The notes: a model not told the origin generated them from the letters alone. DNA of 51,371 nt from Candidatus Fibrimonadaceae bacterium (GCA_031281345.1 JAITFN010000028.1:1-51371); one strand, 5' to 3'. Shown: positions 40,630 through 49,998, numbered from the stretch's first letter. A program made the numbers and translations.

Positions 40630-42686
40630 ACATCCGCTGCGGAATCTAAGTCTTGGGGCAAGTCTGAAAGGGGCCTAAAAATTGCGTATTTGCTTTTTTT
40701 GCTGCTGGGAATCCATTTATCCAAAATTTCATTTAATTTTGGCAATTCTATGGGCTTGGTCAACATATCATTCATTCCGCTTTCCAAAAATAGGTTGCGC
40801 ATATCAGATACTGCATTGGCGGTAAGTGCTATTATGGGCAAGTTTGCAAAATATTCACCTGGTATTTTTCTGATTATTTTCGTTGTTTCAATCCCGTCTA
40901 GCTCTGGCATCATATGATCCATAAAAACAATATCGTAATTTGTATTTTTAATTCTTTCAATGGCGGCTTTGCCATTTGTGCAGGTATCTATTTGCATCAT
41001 ATAGGCAGCCATCAAACCTTCTGCAACCATAAGATTTACGGATATATCATCAACTATCAACACTCTTACACCAGTGGTTACGAATGTTCTGCTTTCGTCA
41101 ATGCTTTCTTCTAAATTTTTGCCCTCGTTTGCTTCATTCAAAATATTTGCAATGGAAATTGCATGAATGGGCAAAATGATGGTCTTTGCATATTTTTCGT
41201 ACGCAATGTCATTGAATTTTTTAATTATAACAAAATTGGGGTCAACGCCAAGTGCCCAAGCAGTTTTTTTTGCCTGAGCAAATATATCTGCTGAAACAAA
41301 TACAAATGGATAAGATTTTTTCAATTCGGTACAGAATATATTGTAATTTTCAACGCGAGTACATTCAACGTTTAAATTACCAAGAATTTTGAGAATAGAA
41401 TTTGCATATATATTGTTTGTTTCGTACAATAAAATTTTCTTTTTAGCTGGTTCTTGTACAGAGGCAATTTTTTCGCATTGCTCAGCTATAATTTGCGGAA
41501 TTTTGATTGTGAAAGTAGAACCTTTGCCATAAGTGCTTTTAACCGAAATGCTGCCTCCCATTGCGCCGCAAAGGCTTTTTGTTATTGCAAGTCCAAGACC
41601 TTTTTCAAAAATCTTATCCATATCTTCTTGTTTAATGCCCACTCCGGTATCTGTTACTTCTATGTTTAAAAGGGTGTTGCCATTTTGCATCTCTCCGCGC
41701 ATAGTTAAGGAAATAATGCCTTCGCTTGTATGTTTAAAAGCATTGCTCAATGTGTTTAACAATATTTGCCTTATTCGCGCCTCGTCTCCTATCAGTTTGC
41801 TAGGGATATTGCTATCTATGTCCACAACAAAATGAACCTTGCTTTCTACTGTTTTAATTTGTATTATGTTTATAATATCGTGAATTAAAGAAGCAACATC
41901 GTATTTTACAGACACTATTTCTAACCTGCCAGATTCTATTTTTGAAAAATCTAAAATATCGTTGACTATAGAAAGCAAATTATCACAGGCTTTTTTTATG
42001 GATAACATATACCTGGGCATTTGCTCCGTAAAGTTTTCTCTAGCGCTCAGTTCAACCAGTCCCATAATTGCATTCATAGGAGTGCGAACTTCGTGGCTTA
42101 TTCTTGCTAAAAAATTTGATTTTGCATCACTTGCTTTTTTAAAATCTTCAACCATTTTTTGCATACTGGTTACATCGCAAAGTTGAAGCAGCACGCCGAT
42201 AACTGCATTTTTTTTATCTTTAACTGGAATAAAAGCAACCTTAAAATAGCTTTTATTTCCGTTTTTGAATTCTATGTCTTCGTGGTATTCCAAAATTTCT
42301 TGTTTTTCCAAAGCGCTTTGAAAACTTGTGCTCATCTTCTCTATTATTTCTTTAGATACAACTTGGGAAAAATGTTTAAAGAAATCACTTTTGTTCAGAG
42401 CGCTTGCATTCAAGCCCATTGCGTTTAAGCCGTTTCTTGAGCCAAAGATAAAAGTTCGGTTTACATCCATCATTATTGCAGCGCACGGCGTGTTGCCGAG
42501 CAACATATCGAGGTAATTATCTTTAATGTCTTTTTGTGTTTTTAATGCTTTGTAAAGATTTTCCTGTGCTTCAAAAGAAACAATGATATTGTCGCGCTCT
42601 CTTATTTCTCGAGCGAGCTTCTTTCTTTCATTGCGCTCCTTTCCCAGTTCATTTAACAGCGCATTGTATTCTTCTTGGCTATACAT
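40626..42686 (-). CDS. Hybrid histidine kinase with PAS and receiver domains
   Basis: A soluble kinase of 686 residues. An N-terminal coiled coil (1-55) leads to a PAS domain (about 60-175), then HisKA with His198 (RISHEVRTPM), HATPase_c with N-box Asn315, G1 DTGVG and G2 GLGLAI, a degenerate receiver-like domain (about 415-520), and a canonical receiver (540-660, phosphoacceptor Asp590 in VFMDHMMPE). The stretch between G1 and G2 is about 15 residues shorter than usual (KIFEKGLGLAI), so the F-box and ATP lid are missing. The start at 42686 follows the FIST stop by 20 bases; an in-frame ATG at 42719 overlaps it. Confidence 0.88.
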   Translation of the reverse strand: MYSQEEYNALLNELGKERNERKKLAREIRERDNIIVSFEAQENLYKALKTQKDIKDNYLDMLLGNTPCAAIMMDVNRTFIFGSRNGLNAMGLNASALNKSDFFKHFSQVVSKEIIEKMSTSFQSALEKQEILEYHEDIEFKNGNKSYFKVAFIPVKDKKNAVIGVLLQLCDVTSMQKMVEDFKKASDAKSNFLARISHEVRTPMNAIMGLVELSARENFTEQMPRYMLSIKKACDNLLSIVNDILDFSKIESGRLEIVSVKYDVASLIHDIINIIQIKTVESKVHFVVDIDSNIPSKLIGDEARIRQILLNTLSNAFKHTSEGIISLTMRGEMQNGNTLLNIEVTDTGVGIKQEDMDKIFEKGLGLAITKSLCGAMGGSISVKSTYGKGSTFTIKIPQIIAEQCEKIASVQEPAKKKILLYETNNIYANSILKILGNLNVECTRVENYNIFCTELKKSYPFVFVSADIFAQAKKTAWALGVDPNFVIIKKFNDIAYEKYAKTIILPIHAISIANILNEANEGKNLEESIDESRTFVTTGVRVLIVDDISVNLMVAEGLMAAYMMQIDTCTNGKAAIERIKNTNYDIVFMDHMMPELDGIETTKIIRKIPGEYFANLPIIALTANAVSDMRNLFLESGMNDMLTKPIELPKLNEILDKWIPSSKKSKYAIFRPLSDLPQDLDSAADV

Positions 42687-42706
42687 AAATTCTGTTCTTC
42701 TGCTGG

Positions 42707-43885
42707 TTAAAGAATGCACGCAATAAGGGTTTCATTATGCTCATTATTTACCACTTCTGTTTTTGCTCTCGATGTTGGGCATATTTCGCCGCCAGAGCAA
42801 GTTGCTATATAGTTAAAATTATTTCCCAGAATTTTATTCATCAGCTCAAATTCTTTATTAGGTTCGTTTAACAGAGCGGCACGCCTGCCAAGGCACGAAT
42901 ATATGATAAGCGTTCCCTCTTTGTGATTTGCCTTTATTTGTTCCATAACATCTTTTGCTGTTTCCATAACAACTTCTCTTGTAAAAGATATAGCAGACAA
43001 ACTGGAGCCAACTTGAACACCGCAAGCGAAAATATAAGCATCGTCTTTAGACATAACAAGCGATTTTACCACAGATGATACAATTTCGCCTTTTTCATTT
43101 TTTTCGTCTGCGATAAAAGTGCTGAAATATGAGGCTCTTTGATTGGCGGAATCTGGCTTGAGGTTTGCTTCTTCAAGGAATTGCTTGGCTTTGGTATTGT
43201 TGATTTCGAACAGGCAATTTCCCTCGGCGGCAGTTACAACCCCAATATCTGGTGCCATTATTGATTCTTTTGTGGTGGAACCCAAGTAGAATTTAGGTTC
43301 CACATTGCCAGAAACAAGGAGCATAGCTACTTGATTGCTAGAAATGCTTTCGCAGTGCAGGGTTCTTGCAGATGCGGCTGTTTCTATTATTTCTCCGTTG
43401 GACTGAGAACCAAAAATGGGAATGTTGTTGTCTATTTCGGTTATGGCTTTTATGTATTGGTTGGGGTAATGGCCATACGTAAAGTTTGGGTATAGAAAAA
43501 CGAGTTTTACATCGCCATTTAGCTTGGAGCGCAGGTCTTTGTAGCATTTTTGCACTTGCTCCTTTACCTCGCCTGTATCTGGGACCACCTCGCTTATGCC
43601 GCACGCGAATTCGCAGTCGTCAGAGGTCAATACCATAATGGAGAGTATGAACGTTCCAATTTTCCCGTTGACAATTTGCGAATAAGAGGTCATGCCCACA
43701 AGCGGGAATGGGGTGGCTTTGGCTATTGCGGAATACACTCCAGAAACAACAAAATCTTTGTTCACAGTAACTATGCCAACAGTATTTTTCAATAATTGCA
43801 GATTCTCCAGCTGAGAATGCAGCTCTTTCAACGCAAGCTCTGTTTCATCAACCTCACTTATAATAATAGAATATGATTTTATCAT
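42707..43885 (-). CDS. FIST-domain signalling protein
   Basis: FIST and FIST_C domains form intracellular small-molecule sensors often paired with histidine kinases. The 392 residues begin MIKSYSIIISEVDE and contain the FIST N core, VFLYPNFTYGHYPNQYIKAI, IPIFGSQSNGEII, and the FIST_C end with GTLIIYSCLGRRA and IATCSGGEI. The start chosen has TGGAG 8 bases upstream. It is the first gene of the operon with the hybrid kinase and PlsC, which makes it the likely sensor input to the kinase. Confidence 0.85.
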   Translation of the reverse strand: MIKSYSIIISEVDETELALKELHSQLENLQLLKNTVGIVTVNKDFVVSGVYSAIAKATPFPLVGMTSYSQIVNGKIGTFILSIMVLTSDDCEFACGISEVVPDTGEVKEQVQKCYKDLRSKLNGDVKLVFLYPNFTYGHYPNQYIKAITEIDNNIPIFGSQSNGEIIETAASARTLHCESISSNQVAMLLVSGNVEPKFYLGSTTKESIMAPDIGVVTAAEGNCLFEINNTKAKQFLEEANLKPDSANQRASYFSTFIADEKNEKGEIVSSVVKSLVMSKDDAYIFACGVQVGSSLSAISFTREVVMETAKDVMEQIKANHKEGTLIIYSCLGRRAALLNEPNKEFELMNKILGNNFNYIATCSGGEICPTSRAKTEVVNNEHNETLIACIL

Positions 43886-43911
43886 ATTGAACTCCAGGTA
43901 GGGTTTACCAT
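43882..43911 (-). CDS. Possible leader peptide (9 codons) before the FIST gene
   Basis: ATG at 43911, Met-Val-Asn-Pro-Thr-Trp-Ser-Ser-Ile, stop TGA overlapping the FIST ATG (ATGA). A TATATT box ends 8 bases before it, so this short frame would be leaderless and coupled to the FIST gene. It is too short to prove as a gene. Confidence 0.35.
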   Translation of the reverse strand: MVNPTWSSI

Positions 43912-43919
43912 TATGGGTG

Positions 43920-43925
43920 AATATA
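43920..43925 (-). promoter_or_regulatory. -10 box of the FIST-kinase-plsC operon
   Basis: TATATT on the minus strand, followed by CACCCATA, the short leader frame and TGGAG before the FIST start. Confidence 0.55.
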
Positions 43926-43945
43926 GAAAAATTTTGGGAGTTGCC

Positions 43946-43974
43946 TTGACAAAATTCATTTTTTTTGTTAAATT
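43946..43974 (+). promoter_or_regulatory. Promoter of the lipase gene
   Basis: TTGACA (43946-43951), 17 bases, TAAATT (43969-43974). GGAGA lies before the ATG at 44004. Confidence 0.65.
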
Positions 43975-44003
43975 TAAACATATATCAAAAATGGAGACAA
44001 TTT

Positions 44004-44702
44004 ATGAAAGGTTACAGAATTCTTATCTTGTTTTTTTTTCTTTTTTGTAGCATATCTCAAGCCACAACGTGCAATGCATTAAGAAAGGCATATCAAAACC
44101 AACCTTCAAACATTTATGAAAAACAGATGTTTTTGGATTCTAATGTAATTTTTTCACCTTTCGAAGTCTGTTACGACGTAAAACCAGAAGATTTTAAAAT
44201 TGACAGTTTATCAGAAAAAGTAGAGATGGGTTTTATAGAAAGAAACATCCTTTCCGCCATATTTTCTCTTAGTCCTTCTAAAGTTTTTCACTACAATTGC
44301 ATATTCCGTGCAGTAAGGATTGACTATACGGTAAAATGCAAAAATAATCTTCAATACAGAGGGGTTGAGTATTTGCTAAGTAGGACAAGAGAAGAGAATG
44401 AATCTACAGATATATTCGGCACCACAAAAAAGGACATGGAAGACGAAGTTCATGGTTGGATAAAAATTCCCCTTGATTATTTGAAAGCTGATGGTAGTAT
44501 AACCAAAGATCCTGTAACTAGCAAAGAATGGAGGGATAAACCAGCAAAATTGAATATTCCAGCAATTCTGAAAAGATGGATAGAACAAGCCGTATCTATC
44601 CCTAAATACATATTCACAGGCACTCCGGGTAAATTGCCTCGCCCTGTTTTGTTTGTACATGGTTTTAATAGCGCTACGGTGAATGGGGCGTCATGCCTTT
44701 GA
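44004..44702 (+). pseudogene. Secreted alpha/beta hydrolase, N-terminal part before a frameshift
   Basis: A signal peptide (1-21, ending SQATTC) is followed by about 190 residues of unknown fold and then the start of an alpha/beta hydrolase: PVLFVHGFNS, the strand and oxyanion turn that opens lipase domains. Nine residues later the frame ends. The rest of the hydrolase, including the nucleophile, continues in the -1 frame from 44693. Restoring one base near 44680 would read HGFNSATGEWGVMP and join both parts into one enzyme of about 1190 residues. Either the gene is broken, or the sequence lacks a base, or ribosomes shift frame here. Confidence 0.75.
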
Positions 44703-47581
44703 ATAGTAAAAATGACACAGCAGGTCAAGTCAAAGCTAGAGGCTATAAGAACGGTAGCCTTCCAGATATGCTTGCCCGCAGCAATAATTTAGATGACACC
44801 ACAGAAGATGCAATAAACAGCAATGGCATATATTTCTTCCAAGCAGAAAATGGCAGCTCGTCTCAACCTCATTGGGATAAAAGCCCGTCTCAGTCTAAAT
44901 CACTTTATAAAAAAATAGAAGCCATTATGGAAAATTTCTATGGAAAACAAGAAATAGAATGGCGGTTGAGTGACAAATATAAAATAGATTTGGTTGGGCA
45001 TAGTCAGGGCGGTCTGGTAATCAGGGAAATGCTAAGGGGCTTGGCGGGTTCTGAGCAAGGAAATGAAAACCCAGCCAACCATATAAACCGTATAATAACC
45101 GTAAATACACCTCATTTTGGCAGTGCGCTTGTCGCACCTGCTGGTAACGAAGTGCTCAAAAATTACAATGGTCTGGCTCAATTCATAGACAATTTTGAAA
45201 ACGGAAAAAAACATAAGTTACTGACTGTGGGAGTTGATTTTAACGATGCCGCTCTAAGCACTATAACAAGCGGAGCCGCTGGTTTTGCTGGAGGATTTTA
45301 CGATGGATTTAATTTAGTTCATGAAAATGTCAATGCTAATGAAGAGGCGGGTATTTTGAAATATACAACTGCTATTTTTGTGGGAATTTTAGGGGCAATC
45401 CCAAGTATGTTCTATGGCACAGATGCGAGCGCAGTGATGAGAGGACCTTATCTAGGTCCCTACGACATTGATCTTCTGCTGGAGCAACTTTGGAGCGACA
45501 AGACCTTTTCTTCTGTAATTAAAGTGGATTTTCTGAAAGAGCAGCGAAATGAGGTATCCTCTATCCGTAAGGATGGCAAGCATTTATGGAAAAACAGCGA
45601 TTTTATGAATCGTTTAAATTCAAATATGTACCCTATTCTCCCAAACGGCAACAAAGCAGTTATGCTTCCTATGTACTCAGATTCGGCCCACAAAATTTTG
45701 CAGGAGGCTTTTTATGCGATAGCCGTAGATGCTAATCGCTTATGCGCACCACCGATGAGCAAGGAAGGTTGCTTTATAATGAACAGCGTGATCGGCAGGC
45801 TGAATAAATATGTAAATCGTTTTTCAAAGGACATTGTTTCTGTGTCCAAAGCAGATTTTGATGATGAATTATGGAGTATACTTGTAGATATGCAGGATAG
45901 CTGGCTCAAAAACAGCGATGGTCTTGTAGAGGCAAGCAGCCAGAAATTTATCAAGGACGGCAATTCGCCAAAAGATTACGAAGGCTATTTTCTGGAGCCT
46001 CGTTCTTATGCAATCCACGATGCCCTTGCCCCTCACGAGGCGGTTCCCCACGGCAAAGTATTCACCAATAAGGGAGCCGCGCAGCAGGGCTTGGATCTTC
46101 TTTGCGCACTATCTCCTGCCTGCGACAGTGCTTTTACCCTTGCAAGCCAAAGCGGCAGAAACCCAATCTTGAAACTTACGGAAGAACTTATTAGGGGAGA
46201 CTTTAAAGAGAGGTCATTGGAAACAGTCGGAGATATTGAATTAGTACCAATTTATGAAGGTGAAGGTATTCAGGGTCTGTCTATTTCTGCAAACGGCAAA
46301 ACCATGCTTGCAGCCAAATACGAACCTGGAGTAGGTTCTTCTATAACTTTGAATTACGGCAATCAACTATCAACTTCGAAGGCAACGCAAGCGATGAATG
46401 CTCCTATAGAGCAAACCGAGCTTGTACTAGGCCCTGAAATAGCAACTCAGCCTTTTGTGATTCGCAAAGGAGATTCTCTTTCCATCTCCTTTATGAATTA
46501 TTCTGGCAAGGCTTTCAGGAAAGATTATTATATGCCTGACCTTCCTAATAATTTGACGGTAAATGTTATAGCGGAAAGCAATGTAAAAATGTCCCCAGTC
46601 ATAATAGGCAAAGCCTTAGCGGTGAACCCAGAAACCCAAAAACCCCCCGTTCCTCCGCCGGGGCACCCGCTTGCTCCGATCACGCTTGCCGTTCTACATC
46701 GTGAGGCAAGGGGAGAGCACGAGGCCAACACATCTAGGCCACGTTTATTGGTTTACAATGCCACTAAAGATACGCTTAAGTTTTCAAAAATAGCCTATTA
46801 CTTTACCGCAGATCCAGTTAGAAGACCTAATGTTGTCGTTGATTATCCGCACATTCCCGTTTCTGTTGAATATCTTGGAGGAGACCAATGGCGTTTTGTG
46901 CTTGAGGCAGGGAATCAAAAAGTGCCTCCGAAGTCTTTCTATCCATCTGCGGATGGTTGGCAGATAAGGATTCATTACTCAGATTGGCATGAGTATGATC
47001 ATTTTAATGATTGGTCTGCCGATTATAGCGTGGGGTTTGCTAAATTTAACAGCAAAATTGTTATATACGATAAAAATGGAAAAATAGTTTGGGGCAATGA
47101 ACCGCAACTAGAAGAAAAAAACGATGATATAGTTCAGAAACCTAGTGTAACATTGACTTGGAAAGACGATGCTCCTTGGGAAGCGAACACTTTTAAGCCC
47201 AGAATAGAGGTAAAGAATATCGGCGGAGCGGCCATTTCTGATTACCGTGCACAACTTTGGTTCCGTGTTCCACAGGGCAAAAACCTTGCCATTCCTTCCC
47301 CTGATGTTTGGTACGCACCTGAATCCCAGTCTTCCGCAAAGAATGTGAGTGGCAAGGTTTGGATGCTGGATATGCACTTCAACAAACACATACTGTATCC
47401 TGGCGATTCCATTAGTGAGGGCAATATAGGCTTACATTTGACAGACTGGAGTGCTTTTGACAAAACAGTTTGCGGTATTGTCCTTAAAGACAAGGAGGGC
47501 AATATATTGTTCGGGAGGGAGCCGAGCGTTTCTGAGTGCGAGTTGTATAAAAAGCCTAGCCTTCAATATACTGTAAGATAA
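44693..47581 (+). pseudogene. Alpha/beta hydrolase, C-terminal part after a frameshift, with two repeated domains
   Basis: The frame contains the nucleophile GHSQGG (Ser104), NRIITVNTPHFGSAL and the usual cap region, as in PGAP1/LipA-type lipases. After about residue 600 come two similar beta-rich domains (about 655-805 and 815-960). Each has a P-R-x-x-V/L start, a W-x-x-D/H-rich middle (SDWHEYDHFNDW; TDWSAFDK) and a DKNGKIVWGNEP-like end, which resembles carbohydrate-binding modules. It has no signal peptide of its own and no ribosome site, which supports its being the 3' part of the gene that starts at 44004. Substrate unknown, perhaps acylated polysaccharide. Confidence 0.75.
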
Positions 47582-47594
47582 AATGGAGTGGGAA

Positions 47595-48578
47595 ATGAAA
47601 ATAATAGTACTTAAAGGCTTAGTTGCAGCTTTATGCGTTGGTATATGCGGTTGCAGTATGTTAAAACCAGATCCGGATTTGAATAAGTGTGATGATTCTC
47701 GTTCCTATCCTTACTGGACTGAATGGGAAAATGGCGAATTAATATCCATCGTTAATGACTCCATTGCTGCCGTAAAAACTCGTAAATTCAAGATTGAATG
47801 TATTAGTGAAATTAATAAAGAAGATATAGTAAGTTTCCGAGCAGGCTTGTTTTTGATTAACTACAGAGTTAAACAAAAACCTTTGCTGGGAGATACTTTG
47901 ACATCAGAATATTCAGGATATTCAGAATATTCAGAATATTCGCGCTTGACGATATCTAGCGGAGCACTTGTAGATTCTTCTGTACTAGTGTTTGATTTAA
48001 AAAACAAAAAATTCGGATTTTGGAAGGTAGGAGAAAAATCGATAAAATTCAATCCCAATGAAGTAAGAGAACGTTTTGAATCCGTAGACGGCGTTAATCG
48101 TTGGGTAAATAAAAGCATAATATTTAGAAAATTTAATTATTTAGATTGGTTTGTGTTGGATGCGGAAAAAGGGCAGATAAAACCATTTGAGCCTTCCAAA
48201 GAATACGAATGGGTATTTCCTAAAGAACAGAATGATTATAACTCGTGTTTTTATGGGTCTTTAGCTTATATTGAGGACAAAGCAGTTTGTACTAGAATAA
48301 ATTGCATAGAACAACCCTGTTATTCAGAATTAGTCGTAGATGGTATTGTTACAGATACAATTAGGGCTGAGATAAATTCTATGAGTGGAAATTACGTAAA
48401 ACTTCGTTTTCCCGCAGGTAAAGTTCTCAAAATTGACACTAAAAATTTTAAATTTGACAAAAATTTTGTATTATATGTTCGCGGTAATAATAGTGAAGTA
48501 TTTTACAATGACGGTGAATATTTTAGTGATTCTGTTAGCTATTCTGGACAAGATTTGATTGGAACGATTAAAAATTAA
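47595..48578 (+). CDS. Lipoprotein of unknown function (327 aa)
   Basis: Lipobox ICGC is followed by a beta-rich domain with many Tyr/Trp/Asp and a SEYSGYSEYSEYS stretch encoded by a 9-base repeat. Cys pairs near the middle (SCFYG, CTRINCIEQPC) suggest disulfides. TGGAG lies before the ATG at 47595. It follows the lipase by 13 bases and so is in the same operon. No family recognised. Confidence 0.65.
   Translation: MKIIVLKGLVAALCVGICGCSMLKPDPDLNKCDDSRSYPYWTEWENGELISIVNDSIAAVKTRKFKIECISEINKEDIVSFRAGLFLINYRVKQKPLLGDTLTSEYSGYSEYSEYSRLTISSGALVDSSVLVFDLKNKKFGFWKVGEKSIKFNPNEVRERFESVDGVNRWVNKSIIFRKFNYLDWFVLDAEKGQIKPFEPSKEYEWVFPKEQNDYNSCFYGSLAYIEDKAVCTRINCIEQPCYSELVVDGIVTDTIRAEINSMSGNYVKLRFPAGKVLKIDTKNFKFDKNFVLYVRGNNSEVFYNDGEYFSDSVSYSGQDLIGTIKN
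47904..47939. repeat. Four copies of a 9-bp repeat in a coding region
   Basis: Copies of TCAGAATAT (one TCAGGATAT) encode Ser-Glu-Tyr/Ser-Gly-Tyr units in frame inside the lipoprotein. Confidence 0.85.
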
Positions 48579-48761
48579 GGATATAGAAAAATTTTCTACA
48601 TATCGGATGGATATGCCCCTCAAAATGCTTGCTTAGTAGTGGTTGGCATTTGCCAACTATCTTAAAGCTACCTACGGTGCAGGCTACCCTGTACAGTGTC
48701 TGCCAAGCGTAGCTAACCTTCCAAAAACCTTCTAAACACTGTTTGCTAGTAGTATATTGCA
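48579..48761. other. Intergenic stretch with inverted repeats, no clear gene
   Basis: It is more G/C-rich than the usual spacers. It contains GTTGGCATTTGCCAAC (a hairpin), and GCTAC pairing with GTAGC across about 45 bases. A 64-codon frame on the minus strand (48762-48568) fills most of it but lacks a ribosome site or -10 box. It could be a structured RNA or the remnant of a repeat element. Confidence 0.4.
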
Positions 48762-48803
48762 TTTCATATTTTATGTTTCATATTTTATGTTTCATATTTT
48801 ATG
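48762..48803. repeat. Three copies of a 14-bp repeat upstream of an ATPase gene
   Basis: TTTCATATTTTATG repeats at 48762-48775, 48776-48789 and 48790-48803, ending 8 bases before the -10 box. Copy number could affect promoter spacing or binding. Confidence 0.9.
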
Positions 48804-48811
48804 TTTTTTAC

Positions 48812-48823
48812 TATATTTAAGAT
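48812..48823 (+). promoter_or_regulatory. -10 box and spacer of the archaeal-type ATPase
   Basis: TATATT (48812-48817), then TAAGAT (6 bases) and the ATG at 48824. The -35 region falls in the 14-bp repeats. Confidence 0.55.
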
Positions 48824-49951
48824 ATGGACATAAAACCTAAAAACCCGTTTTTAATATCTGGCTATCATAGCCCCGCCTATTTTTGCGACAGAGCCACAGA
48901 AACAAAACAAATAATATCCGCATTGCAGAACGGCAGAAATATATCTTTAATAAGCCCGCGCCGCATTGGAAAAACTGGGCTTATACACAATGTTTTTTAT
49001 TGCCTAAGGGAGAAGGATAAACATTCAAACTGTTTTTACATAGATATTTTCGCAACCCAAAATCTGCTTGAATTCACAAACCTTTTAGGCAAAGCCGTTA
49101 TTGGGCAATTAGAAGGCAAACCGCAAACAACAATAAAGAAAATAGCCAGTTTCTTTAAAAGTTTCAGACCTCTATTTTCATTTGATTCTCAGACAGGAAT
49201 GCCTACAGTTTCTTTGGATATTAAATATGAACAGGCACAGAACAGTTTACAGGAAATTTTTTCATATCTTAAAAAAAGCGGCAAAACCATTTACATTGCC
49301 ATAGATGAATTTCAGCAAATTATGGATTATCCAGAAAAAGGAGTAGAAGCTCTGCTTCGTTCTTATATGCAATTTTTGCCTAATGTTCATTTTATTTTTT
49401 CTGGAAGTAAAAAACATCTAATGGATGCTATGTTTTCTTCGGTGAACAGGCCATTTTATCAAAGTACGCAAAAAATAATTTTAAAGGAAATAGAAATTGA
49501 ATCTTACAGAAAATTTGCAATGAATATGTTTTCAAAATGCAGAAAAAAATTACCAGCAAAAGTGTTTGACTTTGTTTATGAAAGTTTGCAAGGGCATACA
49601 TGGTACGTTCAATTGGTTCTCAATTTATTATTTGCTATGGACAGAATAAATTATTCGGAGCAAAACGCAAAAGATGCAATAAATGGAATTTTGCAGGAAG
49701 AAAATGCAACATATAAAACCTATTGCGAAATGATAACCAGAGGACAGCTATATTTGCTAAGAGCAATAGCGAGAGAACATAGCGTAAAATCTCCTTATGA
49801 ATACTCTTTTATGCAGAAACACGGTTTAAAAGCCGCCAGCAGCGTAAAATTAGCGCTTAAATCTTTGATGGATAAAACCTTAATTTTAAAAGATGAAAAA
49901 GGTTATTATTATGTTTATGATAGATTTTTCTCATTATGGTTGAGGGGTTGA
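48824..49951 (+). CDS. Archaeal-type (PF01637-like) P-loop ATPase
   Basis: A 375-residue STAND/AAA-like ATPase. Walker A is SPRRIGKTGL (near 46-55), with the RRxGKT/S form typical of the family. Walker B is YIAIDEFQQI (about 152-161), followed by the sensor VHFIFSGSKKHLM. A winged-helix-like C-terminal part ends with DEKGYYYVYDRFFSLWL. Such proteins occur in toxin-like or membrane-anchored systems of archaea and anaerobic bacteria; the role is not known. It is leaderless and follows a spacer with tandem repeats, signs of a mobile or accessory gene. Confidence 0.82.
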   Translation: MDIKPKNPFLISGYHSPAYFCDRATETKQIISALQNGRNISLISPRRIGKTGLIHNVFYCLREKDKHSNCFYIDIFATQNLLEFTNLLGKAVIGQLEGKPQTTIKKIASFFKSFRPLFSFDSQTGMPTVSLDIKYEQAQNSLQEIFSYLKKSGKTIYIAIDEFQQIMDYPEKGVEALLRSYMQFLPNVHFIFSGSKKHLMDAMFSSVNRPFYQSTQKIILKEIEIESYRKFAMNMFSKCRKKLPAKVFDFVYESLQGHTWYVQLVLNLLFAMDRINYSEQNAKDAINGILQEENATYKTYCEMITRGQLYLLRAIAREHSVKSPYEYSFMQKHGLKAASSVKLALKSLMDKTLILKDEKGYYYVYDRFFSLWLRG

Positions 49952-49985
49952 ATGACAATGCCAAACAACTTCTTGAAAATTTTTC

Positions 49986-49998
49986 TACATTACCCCCA
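49986..49998 (+). promoter_or_regulatory. -10 box and spacer of surA
   Basis: TACATT (49986-49991) then ACCCCCA (7 bases) and the ATG at 49999. It lies just after the ATPase gene. Confidence 0.5.

Noticed and set aside
48568..48762. 64-codon minus-strand frame in the ATPase upstream region
   Set aside because: No -10 box at the usual distance and no ribosome site; kept only as part of the intergenic entry.
48762..48803. Possible CRISPR array
   Set aside because: The 14-bp units are directly adjacent without spacers, and no cas gene is present.
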